Positions 52,179 to 59,938 of a stretch of DNA of 64,000 bases are shown here, one piece after another. A program made the position numbers and the translations under genes. Numbering within the stretch: position 1 is the stretch's first letter; every line of letters starts with the position of its first letter. The notes below the pieces were generated by a model, which was given only the letters and a program-made list of their open reading frames with translations, did not search any database and had not been told where the DNA came from. Source of the stretch: Candidatus Methylomirabilota bacterium. Its GTDB lineage: Bacteria; Methylomirabilota; Methylomirabilia; Rokubacteriales; CSP1-6. The stretch lies in assembly GCA_035764725.1 (NCBI GenBank), contig DASTYT010000153.1, positions 1 to 64,000 of the forward strand, read 5' to 3'.

Positions 52179-53168
52179 TCACTCGATGACGAGGTCGGCC
52201 TGCACCAGCACCGAGGGCGGCACGGTCAGGCGGAGGGCCTTGGCCGTCCGCAGATTGACCGTGAAGTCGAACTTGGTCGGCATCTCGACGGGGAGATCGG
52301 CCGGGCGGGCGCCTTTGAGGATGCGGTCCACGTAGTCGGCGCCGCGTCGATAGGCGGTATCCAGGCTCGGCCCATACGCGATGAACCCGCCGGCCTCGGC
52401 GAAGTCCCGGTAGATCGACACCAGCGGCAGCGATTGTCGCGCGGCCAGCTCGGTGACCCGCTTGCGATGCTTGGTCATCGCGCCGTCGTCCATGACGAAT
52501 ACGGCTTCGGCGCGGGTCCGCGCCGCCGCCTGGAACACCGCGACGAAATCGGGGGGTTCCCCGACGGGCAGCCGCGCGAATTGGAGGCCGAGCTGCAGGC
52601 ATCGCCGCTCGGTCTCCTTGACGACGACCAGGCCGCCCGGATTGTCCTCCTTGTAGAGCGCGGCGACCCGCGTGATGCTCGGCGCGACCTCGTGCAGGAG
52701 CTGTATCCCCTTGGCCGCCAGCTCGTCGGGCATGAAGGCCACGCCCGTGACGTTGCCGCCGGGCCGGGCGAGACTCCCGACCAGGCCTTGCCCGACCGGA
52801 TCCGCGACGCGCATGATGACGATCGGGACGGTCGAGGTGGCCTTCTTCGCCGCCTGGACCGACGGCGTGTTCACGGCGAGGATGACGTCGACCTTGAGCC
52901 GGAGCAGCTCCTCGGCGAGCGCGGGGAGCCGGTCGCTGCGCCCCCCCGCGTTTCGCACGTCGATCGCGATGTTCCGGCCTTCGACCTGGCCGAGCCGACC
53001 GAGCTCCTCGCGCACGGTCTCGAGCAGACCCGGCTGGAGATCCTGCGCGAGGACCCCGAGCCGGTGTGTCTTCGCCACCTGCGCGTCGGCGGCGGCAGGG
53101 AAGGTGAAGAGCATGCAAGCCACGGCGATGGAAAGTGTGCGGAGCGAGGCGCGGGCCCCTGGGGACAT
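52179..53168 (-). CDS. ABC transporter substrate-binding protein (ABC_sub_bind / TrpX type)
   Basis: 329 residues with a signal peptide (about 1-29). The mature part matches the PF04392 group: HRLGVLAQDLQPGLLETVREELGRLG, VDVILAVNTPSVQAAKKATSTVPIV, DPVGQGLVGSLARPGGNVTGV and GAMTKHRKRVTELAARQSLPLV. No permease or ATPase gene is in the window, so it is an orphan. Many such orphans occur in Rokubacteria-like genomes. Ligand unknown. Confidence 0.92.
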   Translation of the reverse strand: MSPGARASLRTLSIAVACMLFTFPAAADAQVAKTHRLGVLAQDLQPGLLETVREELGRLGQVEGRNIAIDVRNAGGRSDRLPALAEELLRLKVDVILAVNTPSVQAAKKATSTVPIVIMRVADPVGQGLVGSLARPGGNVTGVAFMPDELAAKGIQLLHEVAPSITRVAALYKEDNPGGLVVVKETERRCLQLGLQFARLPVGEPPDFVAVFQAAARTRAEAVFVMDDGAMTKHRKRVTELAARQSLPLVSIYRDFAEAGGFIAYGPSLDTAYRRGADYVDRILKGARPADLPVEMPTKFDFTVNLRTAKALRLTVPPSVLVQADLVIE

Positions 53169-53209
53169 GCCGCGGCCAGTCTACAACGGACCGGCGCGCG
53201 GCGGCGTGT

Positions 53210-53215
53210 TATCCT
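53210..53215 (+). promoter_or_regulatory. possible -10 hexamer for the 60-residue gene
   Basis: TATCCT, 7 bp before ATG 53223. No TTG-type -35 box at the expected distance. Confidence 0.3.
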
Positions 53216-53222
53216 GCCTTCA

Positions 53223-53405
53223 ATGGCCGAGGAAAGCACCCGCCACCTGCTCAAGCTCTTCGGCGTCGCGGTGACGACCTTCGAGGAAGCGGTCGAGGCC
53301 GGCACCGGTGACGGCGCGCGCAAGGCGGAAGCCGAGCTCCGCGCGCGCATGAAGGAGCTGATCGCGCTCGTCGAGCGCCTCTCGGAGCGCGCGGCCAAGC
53401 TCTAG
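53223..53405 (+). CDS. small hypothetical protein
   Basis: 60 residues, charged, helical and without a signal: HLLKLFGVAVTTFEEAVEAG then a heptad-like ARKAEAELRARMKELIALVERL. Its stop TAG shares one base with the GTG start of the next gene, which supports it being real and coupled. May be a regulator or a partner of the binding protein. No family recognised. Confidence 0.6.
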   Translation: MAEESTRHLLKLFGVAVTTFEEAVEAGTGDGARKAEAELRARMKELIALVERLSERAAKL

Positions 53406-54160
53406 TGCCGCCGAGCCGCATCGTCTCGCTCGTCCCCAGCATCACCGAGATCCTCTTCGCGCTCGGCGTGGGGGACGCGGTGGTCGGCTGCACCATCTAC
53501 TGCACGCAGCCCCCCGAGGGCGTGGCCACCAAGACCCGCATCGGCGGCGAGAAGAATCCCAAGCTCGAGCTGATCCGCGACCTCGGCACCGACCTCGTGA
53601 TCGCCAACGTCGAGGAGAACCTGCGCGAGCACGTGGAGACCCTGCGCGGCTGGGGCCTTGCCGTCCACGTGGTGTATCCCCGGACCGTGGTGGAGGGGAT
53701 CGCGCTCGTGCGGGAGCTGGGCGAGGTGGTGGGCGCAGCCGCCCGCGGCGTCACCCTCGCGGCCGACCTCGCGGCGCGCCACGCGGCGGCCCGTGCGGCG
53801 CTCGCCCGCCGTGCGCCGGCGCGGGTGTTCTGTCCCATCTGGCGGAACCCCTACATGACGCTCAACCGGGACACCTACGTCCACGACATGCTCGCGACCT
53901 GCGGGGGCGCGAACGTGTTCGCGGACGCGTCGAAGCGCTATCCGGAGGTGAGCCTGGGCGAGGTCGCGGCGGCGGCGCCGGACGTCATCCTGCTGCCCGA
54001 CGAGCCGTATCGCTTCCGCCGCGTGCACGCGGCCGACTTCGAGCCCTATCCCGCGCTGCGCGCCGCCCGGGTGCGCTTCGTGGACGGCAAGCTACTGTCC
54101 TGGTACGGTCCCCGCATCGGCGAGGCGCTGGAAACCCTGCCGGGCCTCCTCGCCGCCTGA
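53405..54160 (+). CDS. BtuF-like helical-backbone metal/cofactor-binding protein without signal peptide
   Basis: 251 residues. PSRIVSLVPSITEILFALGVGDAVVG at the very start and DLVIANVEENLREHVETLRGWGL mid-way match the type III binding-protein fold (BtuF/FhuD), normally periplasmic. No signal sequence is seen between the GTG and the fold, so it is probably cytosolic or secreted by another route. Corrinoid or iron-chelate binding inferred. Start shares a base with the upstream stop. Confidence 0.85.
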   Translation: MPPSRIVSLVPSITEILFALGVGDAVVGCTIYCTQPPEGVATKTRIGGEKNPKLELIRDLGTDLVIANVEENLREHVETLRGWGLAVHVVYPRTVVEGIALVRELGEVVGAAARGVTLAADLAARHAAARAALARRAPARVFCPIWRNPYMTLNRDTYVHDMLATCGGANVFADASKRYPEVSLGEVAAAAPDVILLPDEPYRFRRVHAADFEPYPALRAARVRFVDGKLLSWYGPRIGEALETLPGLLAA

Positions 54161-54166
54161 GTCCCT

Positions 54167-54628
54167 CTACTCGACCTCCAGGATCATCTCGATCTCGACG
54201 GGGATGTTGAACGGCAGCTCCGCCATGCCCACCGCGGAGCGCGCGTGGCGGCCGTTCTCGCCGAAGACCTCGACCATGAGATCGGAGAAGCCGTTGATCA
54301 CCTTCGGGGTGTCGGTGAAACCGGGCGCACAGTTCACCATGCCCAGCACCTTCACCACGCGCTTGACCTTGTCCAAGCTCCCGAGCAGCGCTCTGGCGGA
54401 GCCGAGGAGGTTGATCCCCACGCCGCGGGCGACCTTCTGCGCTTCATCGAGCGAGAGATCCTTGCCGACCTTGCCCGCTGCCCCCGGCTTGCCGTCGACC
54501 TGCAGCGGCCCGTGCCCCGACAGGTAGAGGACATTGCCCACGCGCACACCCGGCACGTAGTTGCCGCCGGGCTTGGGCGGCGATTGAAGGATGATGCCGA
54601 GCTCCTTGATGCGGGCTTCTGCGCCCAT
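54167..54628 (-). CDS. RidA/YjgF-family deaminase-like protein
   Basis: 153 residues of the longer Rid branch. VGNVLYLSGHGPLQVDGK near the N-terminus, and HARSAVGMAELPFNIPVEIEMILEV at the end, with the conserved Arg (ARSAVG) that contacts the 2-imino acid. Rid proteins hydrolyse reactive enamine/imine intermediates released by PLP enzymes such as threonine dehydratase. AAGGAG lies 6 bp before ATG 54628. Convergent with the BtuF-like gene. Confidence 0.92.
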   Translation of the reverse strand: MGAEARIKELGIILQSPPKPGGNYVPGVRVGNVLYLSGHGPLQVDGKPGAAGKVGKDLSLDEAQKVARGVGINLLGSARALLGSLDKVKRVVKVLGMVNCAPGFTDTPKVINGFSDLMVEVFGENGRHARSAVGMAELPFNIPVEIEMILEVE

Positions 54629-54688
54629 GGTGATCTCCTTGCGGGACGGTAGTGGAGAGGAGTGGACGGAGGCGGCGCGACGCGCCGG

Positions 54689-54982
54689 TCAGGCGCGCCC
54701 GCTCATCGAGTCGTCGTCGACGCTGACGAAGAAGAACGCGGGCCCGTCCGAGTCGGCGCGCCACACAATGGCATCGACGTCGAGCGGCTGACCCTGGGGC
54801 GGACGGAAGCGAAGTCGCGCGTTGCTGCCGACGGGAAGCTCTTCCTCCAGGCGCACCTTGGCGCCGATGGGGCTCAGGTTCACGGTGTGCCGCTCGAAGC
54901 TGCGACCGCCGGCCTCGACGGTGACGGGCCACGCCACCCTCGACCGGGGGTGTCTCCGAAGGTCGGCCATCCGATCGTCCAT
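54689..54982 (-). CDS. PilZ-domain c-di-GMP receptor
   Basis: 97 residues, a single PilZ domain. Both c-di-GMP motifs are present: R-x3-R (Arg9, Arg13) and N-x-S-x-x-G (Asn35, Ser37, Gly40). Single-domain PilZ proteins relay c-di-GMP levels to motility or envelope targets. GGAGAT stands 8 bp before ATG 54982. No cyclase or phosphodiesterase for c-di-GMP is in the window. Confidence 0.9.
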   Translation of the reverse strand: MDDRMADLRRHPRSRVAWPVTVEAGGRSFERHTVNLSPIGAKVRLEEELPVGSNARLRFRPPQGQPLDVDAIVWRADSDGPAFFFVSVDDDSMSGRA

Positions 54983-55116
54983 CGGCGATCTCCTCCGTTG
55001 TTCGGCGGGTCGAATCGCCCGTAGGTTCGCAGGATTCCCAAGACCTGTCAAGAAAGACGCCCCCCAAGGAGGACGGACGCCGTGGCAAAATGACGGCACG
55101 CCGTCGCGGCGCTCCC

Positions 55117-55911
55117 ATGACCTACCCCGCCACCCCGTCCCCCGCCGCCACCCTGGTCCTCCTGCGCGATCGACCGACCGGTGTGCTCGAGACCCTGCTG
55201 ATCCAGCGAAACCGCAAGAGCAAGTTCGCGGCGGGCGACTACGTCTTCGCGGGAGGGAAGGTTGAGGCGGACGACGTGCCCCCCGATGCCGAGCGCTTCT
55301 GCGTGGGCCTCTCCGCGACGACGGCGGCGGCGCGGCTGGGCGGCCTCGAGCCGCGGGACGCGCTCGGCTACTGGATCGGCGCCATCCGCGAGGCGTTCGA
55401 GGAGGTGGGCATGCTGCTTGCCTATGACGCCACGGGCAGCCCCGTGCGCATCGACGCCCCTCATCACGCACGCTTCGCCGGCTACCGCGCCGCCTGTCAG
55501 GCGTCCAACGCCGCCTTCTTCGACATGCTCCGGGCCGAGCGCCTCACGCTCGCCACCGATCAGCTCGCATACTTCGCCCACTGGATCACGCCCGAGGAAC
55601 AGCCGATCCGCTTTGACACGCGCTTCTTCGCCGCGCCGGCGCCCGCGGGCCAGTCGCCCGAGGCGGACGGGCACGAGATCGTCAACCTGCGCTGGCTCTC
55701 GCCTGCCGAGGTGCTGGAGGCGCTCCGGCGGAAGGAGATTTCGCTGCGCACGCCCACGCTCAAGAACCTCGAGCTGGTCGGCGCCTACGCGACCGTCGCG
55801 GACGCCGTGGCGGGGCTGGGACGGCGCGAGGTGCCGACGATTCGCCCGCGCATCCTCCAGGTGGACGGCAAGCCCGTGCCGGTGCTGCCGGGCGATCCCC
55901 GCTGGTACTAG
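55117..55911 (+). CDS. NUDT19-like Nudix hydrolase with interrupted Nudix box
   Basis: 264 residues from ATG 55117 (in-frame ATG 55090 also possible). The Nudix box is split: GGKVE at the start and REAFEEVGMLL at the end are separated by about 40 residues rather than the usual few, as in NUDT19 and related coenzyme A diphosphatases. The metal-binding Glu pair (REAFEE) is kept. Probably hydrolyses CoA or acyl-CoA derivatives, by analogy. Stop overlaps the convergent PEP-CTERM gene stop (CTAG, 55908-55911). Confidence 0.85.
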   Translation: MTYPATPSPAATLVLLRDRPTGVLETLLIQRNRKSKFAAGDYVFAGGKVEADDVPPDAERFCVGLSATTAAARLGGLEPRDALGYWIGAIREAFEEVGMLLAYDATGSPVRIDAPHHARFAGYRAACQASNAAFFDMLRAERLTLATDQLAYFAHWITPEEQPIRFDTRFFAAPAPAGQSPEADGHEIVNLRWLSPAEVLEALRRKEISLRTPTLKNLELVGAYATVADAVAGLGRREVPTIRPRILQVDGKPVPVLPGDPRWY

Positions 55912-56117
55912 CGACGCTCGTCGAGCGGGTTCGATCGTCGACCGTGACGCCGGCGAGACCAGCCGAGCCAGAACGCCACCGCAATCAGCCCCGTGCCCAG
56001 CAGGATGAGGCTGCCCGGCTCGGGGAGCCGCGCGGTCCGGACGCTGGAGAGGATCTCGGCGCACGCGTGGAGGGGGAGGGTGAGGGTGATCAGCAGGGCC
56101 AGCGCTGTCTCGAGCAT
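55908..56117 (-). CDS. minimal PEP-CTERM-like protein
   Basis: 69 residues: signal peptide MLETALALLITLTLPLHACA, about 14 residues, then PEPGSLILLGTGLIAVAFWLGW and a basic RRRHGRR end, the PEP-CTERM sorting layout. If both ends are removed only about a dozen residues (EILSSVRTARL) remain. AGAGGAGG lies upstream of ATG 56117. Could be a remnant, a tiny secreted peptide, or a mis-started protein; longer in-frame starts exist upstream to 56195. Confidence 0.55.
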   Translation of the reverse strand: MLETALALLITLTLPLHACAEILSSVRTARLPEPGSLILLGTGLIAVAFWLGWSRRRHGRRSNPLDERR

Positions 56118-56260
56118 CGAGCGGTGAATCCTCCTCTGGCGGATCATGCAACGGTGCATGGTGGATGCCATAGGAATTCGTGCGCCGGCCCCCACACTTA
56201 GGGGCTGGTTCCTCCCGACCCCCCCTCCGGAATGTAAAATCTGTCAACACTTGGCCAGGC

Positions 56261-56288
56261 TCGACTTCGAGGGCGGTTGAGGCATAAT
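56261..56288 (+). promoter_or_regulatory. candidate promoter of DAHP synthase
   Basis: TCGACT (56261-56266), 16 bp, CATAAT (56283-56288, 5/6 to TATAAT), 21 bp before ATG 56310. Confidence 0.4.
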
Positions 56289-56309
56289 GGCGGCCTGGAA
56301 CGAGACCCC

Positions 56310-57368
56310 ATGCCACGTACCCGGGACCTCCGAGTCGAAAACTTCCGCCCCCTCATCCCACCCGCCATCCTCCTCGAGGAGCTGCCGCTGGGGGAGCGCG
56401 GGTCGGCCACCGTGACCCGCGGGCGCGACGAGGTGTCCCGGATCCTGAACGGCGAGGACGACCGCCTGGTCATCGTGGTGGGGCCGTGCTCGATACACGA
56501 CCCGGCCGCCGCCCTCGACTACGGGCATCGGCTCAAGGCGCTCTCCGACGACCTCGCCGGCGACCTCTGCATCGTGATGCGGGTGTACTTCGAGAAGCCG
56601 CGGACGACCGTGGGCTGGAAAGGTCTCATCAACGACCCGCGGCTCGACGGTAGCTTCGCCATCAACGAGGGGCTGCGCCGGGCGCGCCGGCTGCTCGTCG
56701 ACCTCGCCGAGCTGGGGCTACCCGCGGGGTGCGAATTCCTGGATCCGATTTCCCCGCAGTTCACCTCCGACCTCGTGAGCTGGGGCGCGATCGGGGCGCG
56801 CACCACAGAAAGTCAGGTGCATCGGGAGCTCGCGTCGGGCCTCTCGATGCCGGTGGGATTCAAGAACGGCACGGACGGCGGCGTGCAGATCGCCATCGAC
56901 GCCGTCCGCTCGAGCGCGCATCCGCACAGCTTCCTCGGCGTGACGGAGCAAGGCCTCTGCGCGATCGTGGCCACGCGCGGCAATCCGGACTGTCACGTGA
57001 TCCTGCGCGGCGGCCAGAGCGGCCCCAACCACGATGCGGCCAGCGTGGGAGCGGTGACGGAGGCGCTCCGCGCCGCGGGGCTCCCGCCGCGGATCATGGT
57101 CGACGCGAGCCACGGCAACAGCGCCAAGGACTACCGGCGGCAGCCGCTCGTGGCGCAGGACATCGCGGAGCAGGTGGCGGGCGGCCGGCGCGCGCTGTTC
57201 GGCATGATGCTGGAGAGCTTCCTCGCGGACGGACGGCAGGATCTCACACCCGGCCGGTCGCTGCACTACGGTCAGAGCATCACCGACGCCTGCATGGGCT
57301 GGGAGATGACGGTGCCCGTGCTCCAGGATCTCGCCAAGGCCGTCCGCACCCGCCGCGCCACCGCCTAG
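56310..57368 (+). CDS. aroG: 3-deoxy-7-phosphoheptulonate synthase (class I)
   Basis: 352 residues. First step of the shikimate pathway, joining PEP and erythrose-4-phosphate. Class I motifs: VGPCSIHDP, RVYFEKPRTTVGWKG, GARTTESQVHRELASGLSMPVGFKNGTDG and DASHGNSAKDY. Length matches the AroG/F/H group, which is feedback-regulated by aromatic amino acids; which one cannot be told. ATG 56310 fits family starts. Stop overlaps the convergent methyltransferase stop (CTAG). Confidence 0.95.
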   Translation: MPRTRDLRVENFRPLIPPAILLEELPLGERGSATVTRGRDEVSRILNGEDDRLVIVVGPCSIHDPAAALDYGHRLKALSDDLAGDLCIVMRVYFEKPRTTVGWKGLINDPRLDGSFAINEGLRRARRLLVDLAELGLPAGCEFLDPISPQFTSDLVSWGAIGARTTESQVHRELASGLSMPVGFKNGTDGGVQIAIDAVRSSAHPHSFLGVTEQGLCAIVATRGNPDCHVILRGGQSGPNHDAASVGAVTEALRAAGLPPRIMVDASHGNSAKDYRRQPLVAQDIAEQVAGGRRALFGMMLESFLADGRQDLTPGRSLHYGQSITDACMGWEMTVPVLQDLAKAVRTRRATA

Positions 57369-58003
57369 CGCGCGCGGTAGCGCACGATCCAGAACCGCTC
57401 GAGCGTCTCCCCGCGGACCTCCTCGCCGTGGGGCGCGAGCTGCCGCGCCAGCGCGTCGGGATCCACGTAGTTCTTGACGATCTCGTACTCGCGTCCCGCC
57501 GAGATCCGGCGCTTCTCGTAGCGATTGCCCGCGGCGTCGGTGCGCGTCTGGATCGTCCGCCGGCTCGGCACGTCGCGCTCGTCGAACATGAGGACGACCG
57601 CGCCCGGGACGAGCCGCGAGTGGAAGGCCGCGAGGAACTCGTCCATGCGCGCCACGTCCACGTGGGACAGCCAGAGCGCGGCGAGGCCTGCGTCGAAGCC
57701 CCGCGCGCCGGGGGCGTAGGCGTCGGCGCGTGCCAGGGTCACCGGCGCCGCGTAGCGCCGGGCCCGGGCCAGCGCGAGCGTCTCGGCGTTCACGTCCTCT
57801 CCATGCACCGCCAGCGCCACCTGCGCCAGCACGTCGGTCCAGTACCCGGTGCCGCAGGCGACCTCGAACACGCGGCGCCCGCGGAACGTCTCGCGCACGC
57901 GCTCGCGCAGGATGGGAAGATCGCGCACCCACGCCGGCTGCGCGTAGACCCGCTCGTACTCCGCCGCCCGCTCGGCGTAGTAGCGGGTCATCTCTTGGGT
58001 CAT
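57365..58003 (-). CDS. class I SAM-dependent methyltransferase
   Basis: 212 residues. MTRYYAERAAEYERVY at the start, motif I VFEVACGTGYWTDVLAQ, LARADAYAPGARGFDAG and LVPGAVVLMFDERDVPS. Resembles the small-molecule O/N-methyltransferases of the Methyltransf_25 group. Substrate unknown. First gene on the left of the leftward cluster but separated from the dehydrogenase by 85 bp. Stop overlaps that of aroG. Confidence 0.88.
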   Translation of the reverse strand: MTQEMTRYYAERAAEYERVYAQPAWVRDLPILRERVRETFRGRRVFEVACGTGYWTDVLAQVALAVHGEDVNAETLALARARRYAAPVTLARADAYAPGARGFDAGLAALWLSHVDVARMDEFLAAFHSRLVPGAVVLMFDERDVPSRRTIQTRTDAAGNRYEKRRISAGREYEIVKNYVDPDALARQLAPHGEEVRGETLERFWIVRYRAR

Positions 58004-58088
58004 GGCTTGGCGAGCCGCAGCCGCAGGCGAGGCGAGCGGATACGTGATGGTGTCCCGAGCGGAGCGAGGGCGGCCCGACGACGCACGT

Positions 58089-59117
58089 TTACGGGGTCAG
58101 GACGATCTTGCCGAACTGCTTGCCGGCGGCGAGGCGCTCCTGGGCGGCCGCGCCATCCTTCAGCCGCATCACGGAGTCCACGATGGCCTTGAGGCGGCCG
58201 CGGAAGAGCTGGCCCATCACCTCGGCGAACTCCGCGTTGGTCGCCATGGTCGAGCCGATGATGGCGATCTGCTTCCAGAACACCTGCCGCACGTCGGTCT
58301 CGCAGATGGGCCCGGAGGTGCCGCCGCACGTGACGAGGCGGCCGCCCTTGGCGAGGGCGCGGATGGCGCCGGGCCAGGTGGCCGCGCCCACGTTCTCCAG
58401 CACCACGTCCACGCCGCGGCGGCCCGTCTTCTGACCGACCACCTTGACCCAATCGTCTTTTGTATAGTTGATGCACTCGTCCGCGCCCAGGGCGCGGGCG
58501 CGCTCGAGCTTCTCGTCGCTGGAGGAGGTGACCCACACCCGCGCCCCGCAGAGCTTGCCGATCTGCACGCCGGTGGAGGACACGCCGCCGCCCACGCCGA
58601 TGATGAGGAGATCCTCCCCCGGGCGGAGCTTGGCCTGCGAGACGAGCATGCGCCACGCCGTCATGTTGACGAGGATGAACGCGGCGGCGTCCTCGAACTT
58701 CACGTGGTCGGGGAGCTTCAGCACCTTGCTCCCGTCCACCTTCACGAGCTCGGCGAGCCCGCCCTGGGTGTGCTCGCCCAGGATGCCGTAGGACACGCAG
58801 AGGCTGTGCTGCCCCTTCTGGCAGTACTCGCAGCGCCCGCAGTGGAGGTTCGGGTTCACCGCGACCCGGTCGCCCACCGCGACGCCGGACACCGACGCGC
58901 CCACCTGCTCGACGATGCCGGCGATGTCGCAGCCCGTCCAGAAGGGCAGCGGTAGCTTGAGCCCGGGCAGGCCTTCGCGGACGAAGAGATCGAGATGATT
59001 GAGCGCCGCCGCCTTCACCCGCACGAGCACGTCGCCCGGACCGGGCTGGGGATCGGCGACGTCCTGATACGCGAGCTTGTCGATCCCGCCGTGCTCCTTG
59101 AACGCGAGGGCTTTCAT
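58089..59117 (-). CDS. zinc-containing medium-chain alcohol dehydrogenase/quinone reductase-like
   Basis: 342 residues. A structural zinc loop is complete: CGRCEYCQKGQHSLC (C-x2-C-x2-C-x7-C), but the catalytic zinc Cys and His positions are Asn (ALNHLDL) and Cys (TGCDIAG), so only the structural metal is expected. The Rossmann loop is GVGGGVSSTGVQI. NADPH-dependent reduction of a quinone or enone is plausible. Seven bp before it on the same strand lies the enoyl-CoA hydratase gene. Confidence 0.9.
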   Translation of the reverse strand: MKALAFKEHGGIDKLAYQDVADPQPGPGDVLVRVKAAALNHLDLFVREGLPGLKLPLPFWTGCDIAGIVEQVGASVSGVAVGDRVAVNPNLHCGRCEYCQKGQHSLCVSYGILGEHTQGGLAELVKVDGSKVLKLPDHVKFEDAAAFILVNMTAWRMLVSQAKLRPGEDLLIIGVGGGVSSTGVQIGKLCGARVWVTSSSDEKLERARALGADECINYTKDDWVKVVGQKTGRRGVDVVLENVGAATWPGAIRALAKGGRLVTCGGTSGPICETDVRQVFWKQIAIIGSTMATNAEFAEVMGQLFRGRLKAIVDSVMRLKDGAAAQERLAAGKQFGKIVLTP

Positions 59118-59124
59118 GCGGTCT

Positions 59125-59928
59125 TCATCTCCCCTTGAAATTGGCGCGCTTGCGCTCGGCGCCCGCGCGCATGCCTTCCAGACGGTCCTCCGACAGGAGC
59201 ACGCCGGCGGCCAGATCGGCCTCGAGGGCGAGCCAGGCCTCGCGGTCGCGCCAGTACGTGCCGTTGATGCTCTGCTTGGCCGCCTGCACGGCGAGGGGAG
59301 CGTTGCCTGCGATCTCCGCGGCGAGGTCGGCCACGCGGGCGGAAAGGTCGGAAGAGGGGTAGACGGCGTTGACCAGGCCGATGCGCAGCGCCTCCGCGGC
59401 GTCGATGCGCCGCGCGGAGTAGATCAGCTCCTTGGCCTTGCCGATCCCCACCGTGCGGGGAAGGCGCTGGGTGCCGCCCATGTCGGGCACGATCCCGACC
59501 TGCACCTCGGGAATGGAGAACACCGTGCCCTCGGCCGCCACGCGGATGTCGCAGCAGAGCGCCAGCTCGAGCCCGCCGCCGATGCACACGCGCTGGATGG
59601 CCGCGATCACCGGCACGCGGCAGGACTCCAGCCGCGAGAAGCATTCCTGGAGATGCTTCAAGTGCGTGCGGATACCCGCGAGCGCCTGGGGCGGCGTCTC
59701 GCTCTCCGGGCGCTTCAGGGTCGAGCCGGCCTTGAGGTCGAGCCCCGCGCAGAAGGCGCCGCCCGCGCCGGTGAGCACGGCGACCCGCACGTCCTTCGCG
59801 CGGTCCACCTGGCCCGCGGCCTCGGCGAGGGCCTCCCACATCTCCACGTCGAGCGCGTTCAGCCGCTCGGGCTTGTTGAGCGTGATCGTGGCCACCGGCG
59901 CCTTGATCTCGACCTGGATCTTATCCAT
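59125..59928 (-). CDS. enoyl-CoA hydratase/isomerase (crotonase)
   Basis: 267 residues. Oxyanion-hole motifs AGGAFCAGLDL and GGGLELALCCD; both catalytic acids are kept, Glu121 (GGGLE) and Glu141 (IPEVQVG), followed by GGTQRLPR. It adds water to an enoyl-CoA in beta-oxidation-like steps. Start ATG 59928 with AGGACTGCC just ahead. The LLM oxidoreductase is 10 bp upstream and the dehydrogenase 7 bp downstream, so it is in an operon. Confidence 0.94.
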   Translation of the reverse strand: MDKIQVEIKAPVATITLNKPERLNALDVEMWEALAEAAGQVDRAKDVRVAVLTGAGGAFCAGLDLKAGSTLKRPESETPPQALAGIRTHLKHLQECFSRLESCRVPVIAAIQRVCIGGGLELALCCDIRVAAEGTVFSIPEVQVGIVPDMGGTQRLPRTVGIGKAKELIYSARRIDAAEALRIGLVNAVYPSSDLSARVADLAAEIAGNAPLAVQAAKQSINGTYWRDREAWLALEADLAAGVLLSEDRLEGMRAGAERKRANFKGR

Positions 59929-59938
59929 GGCAGTCCTC

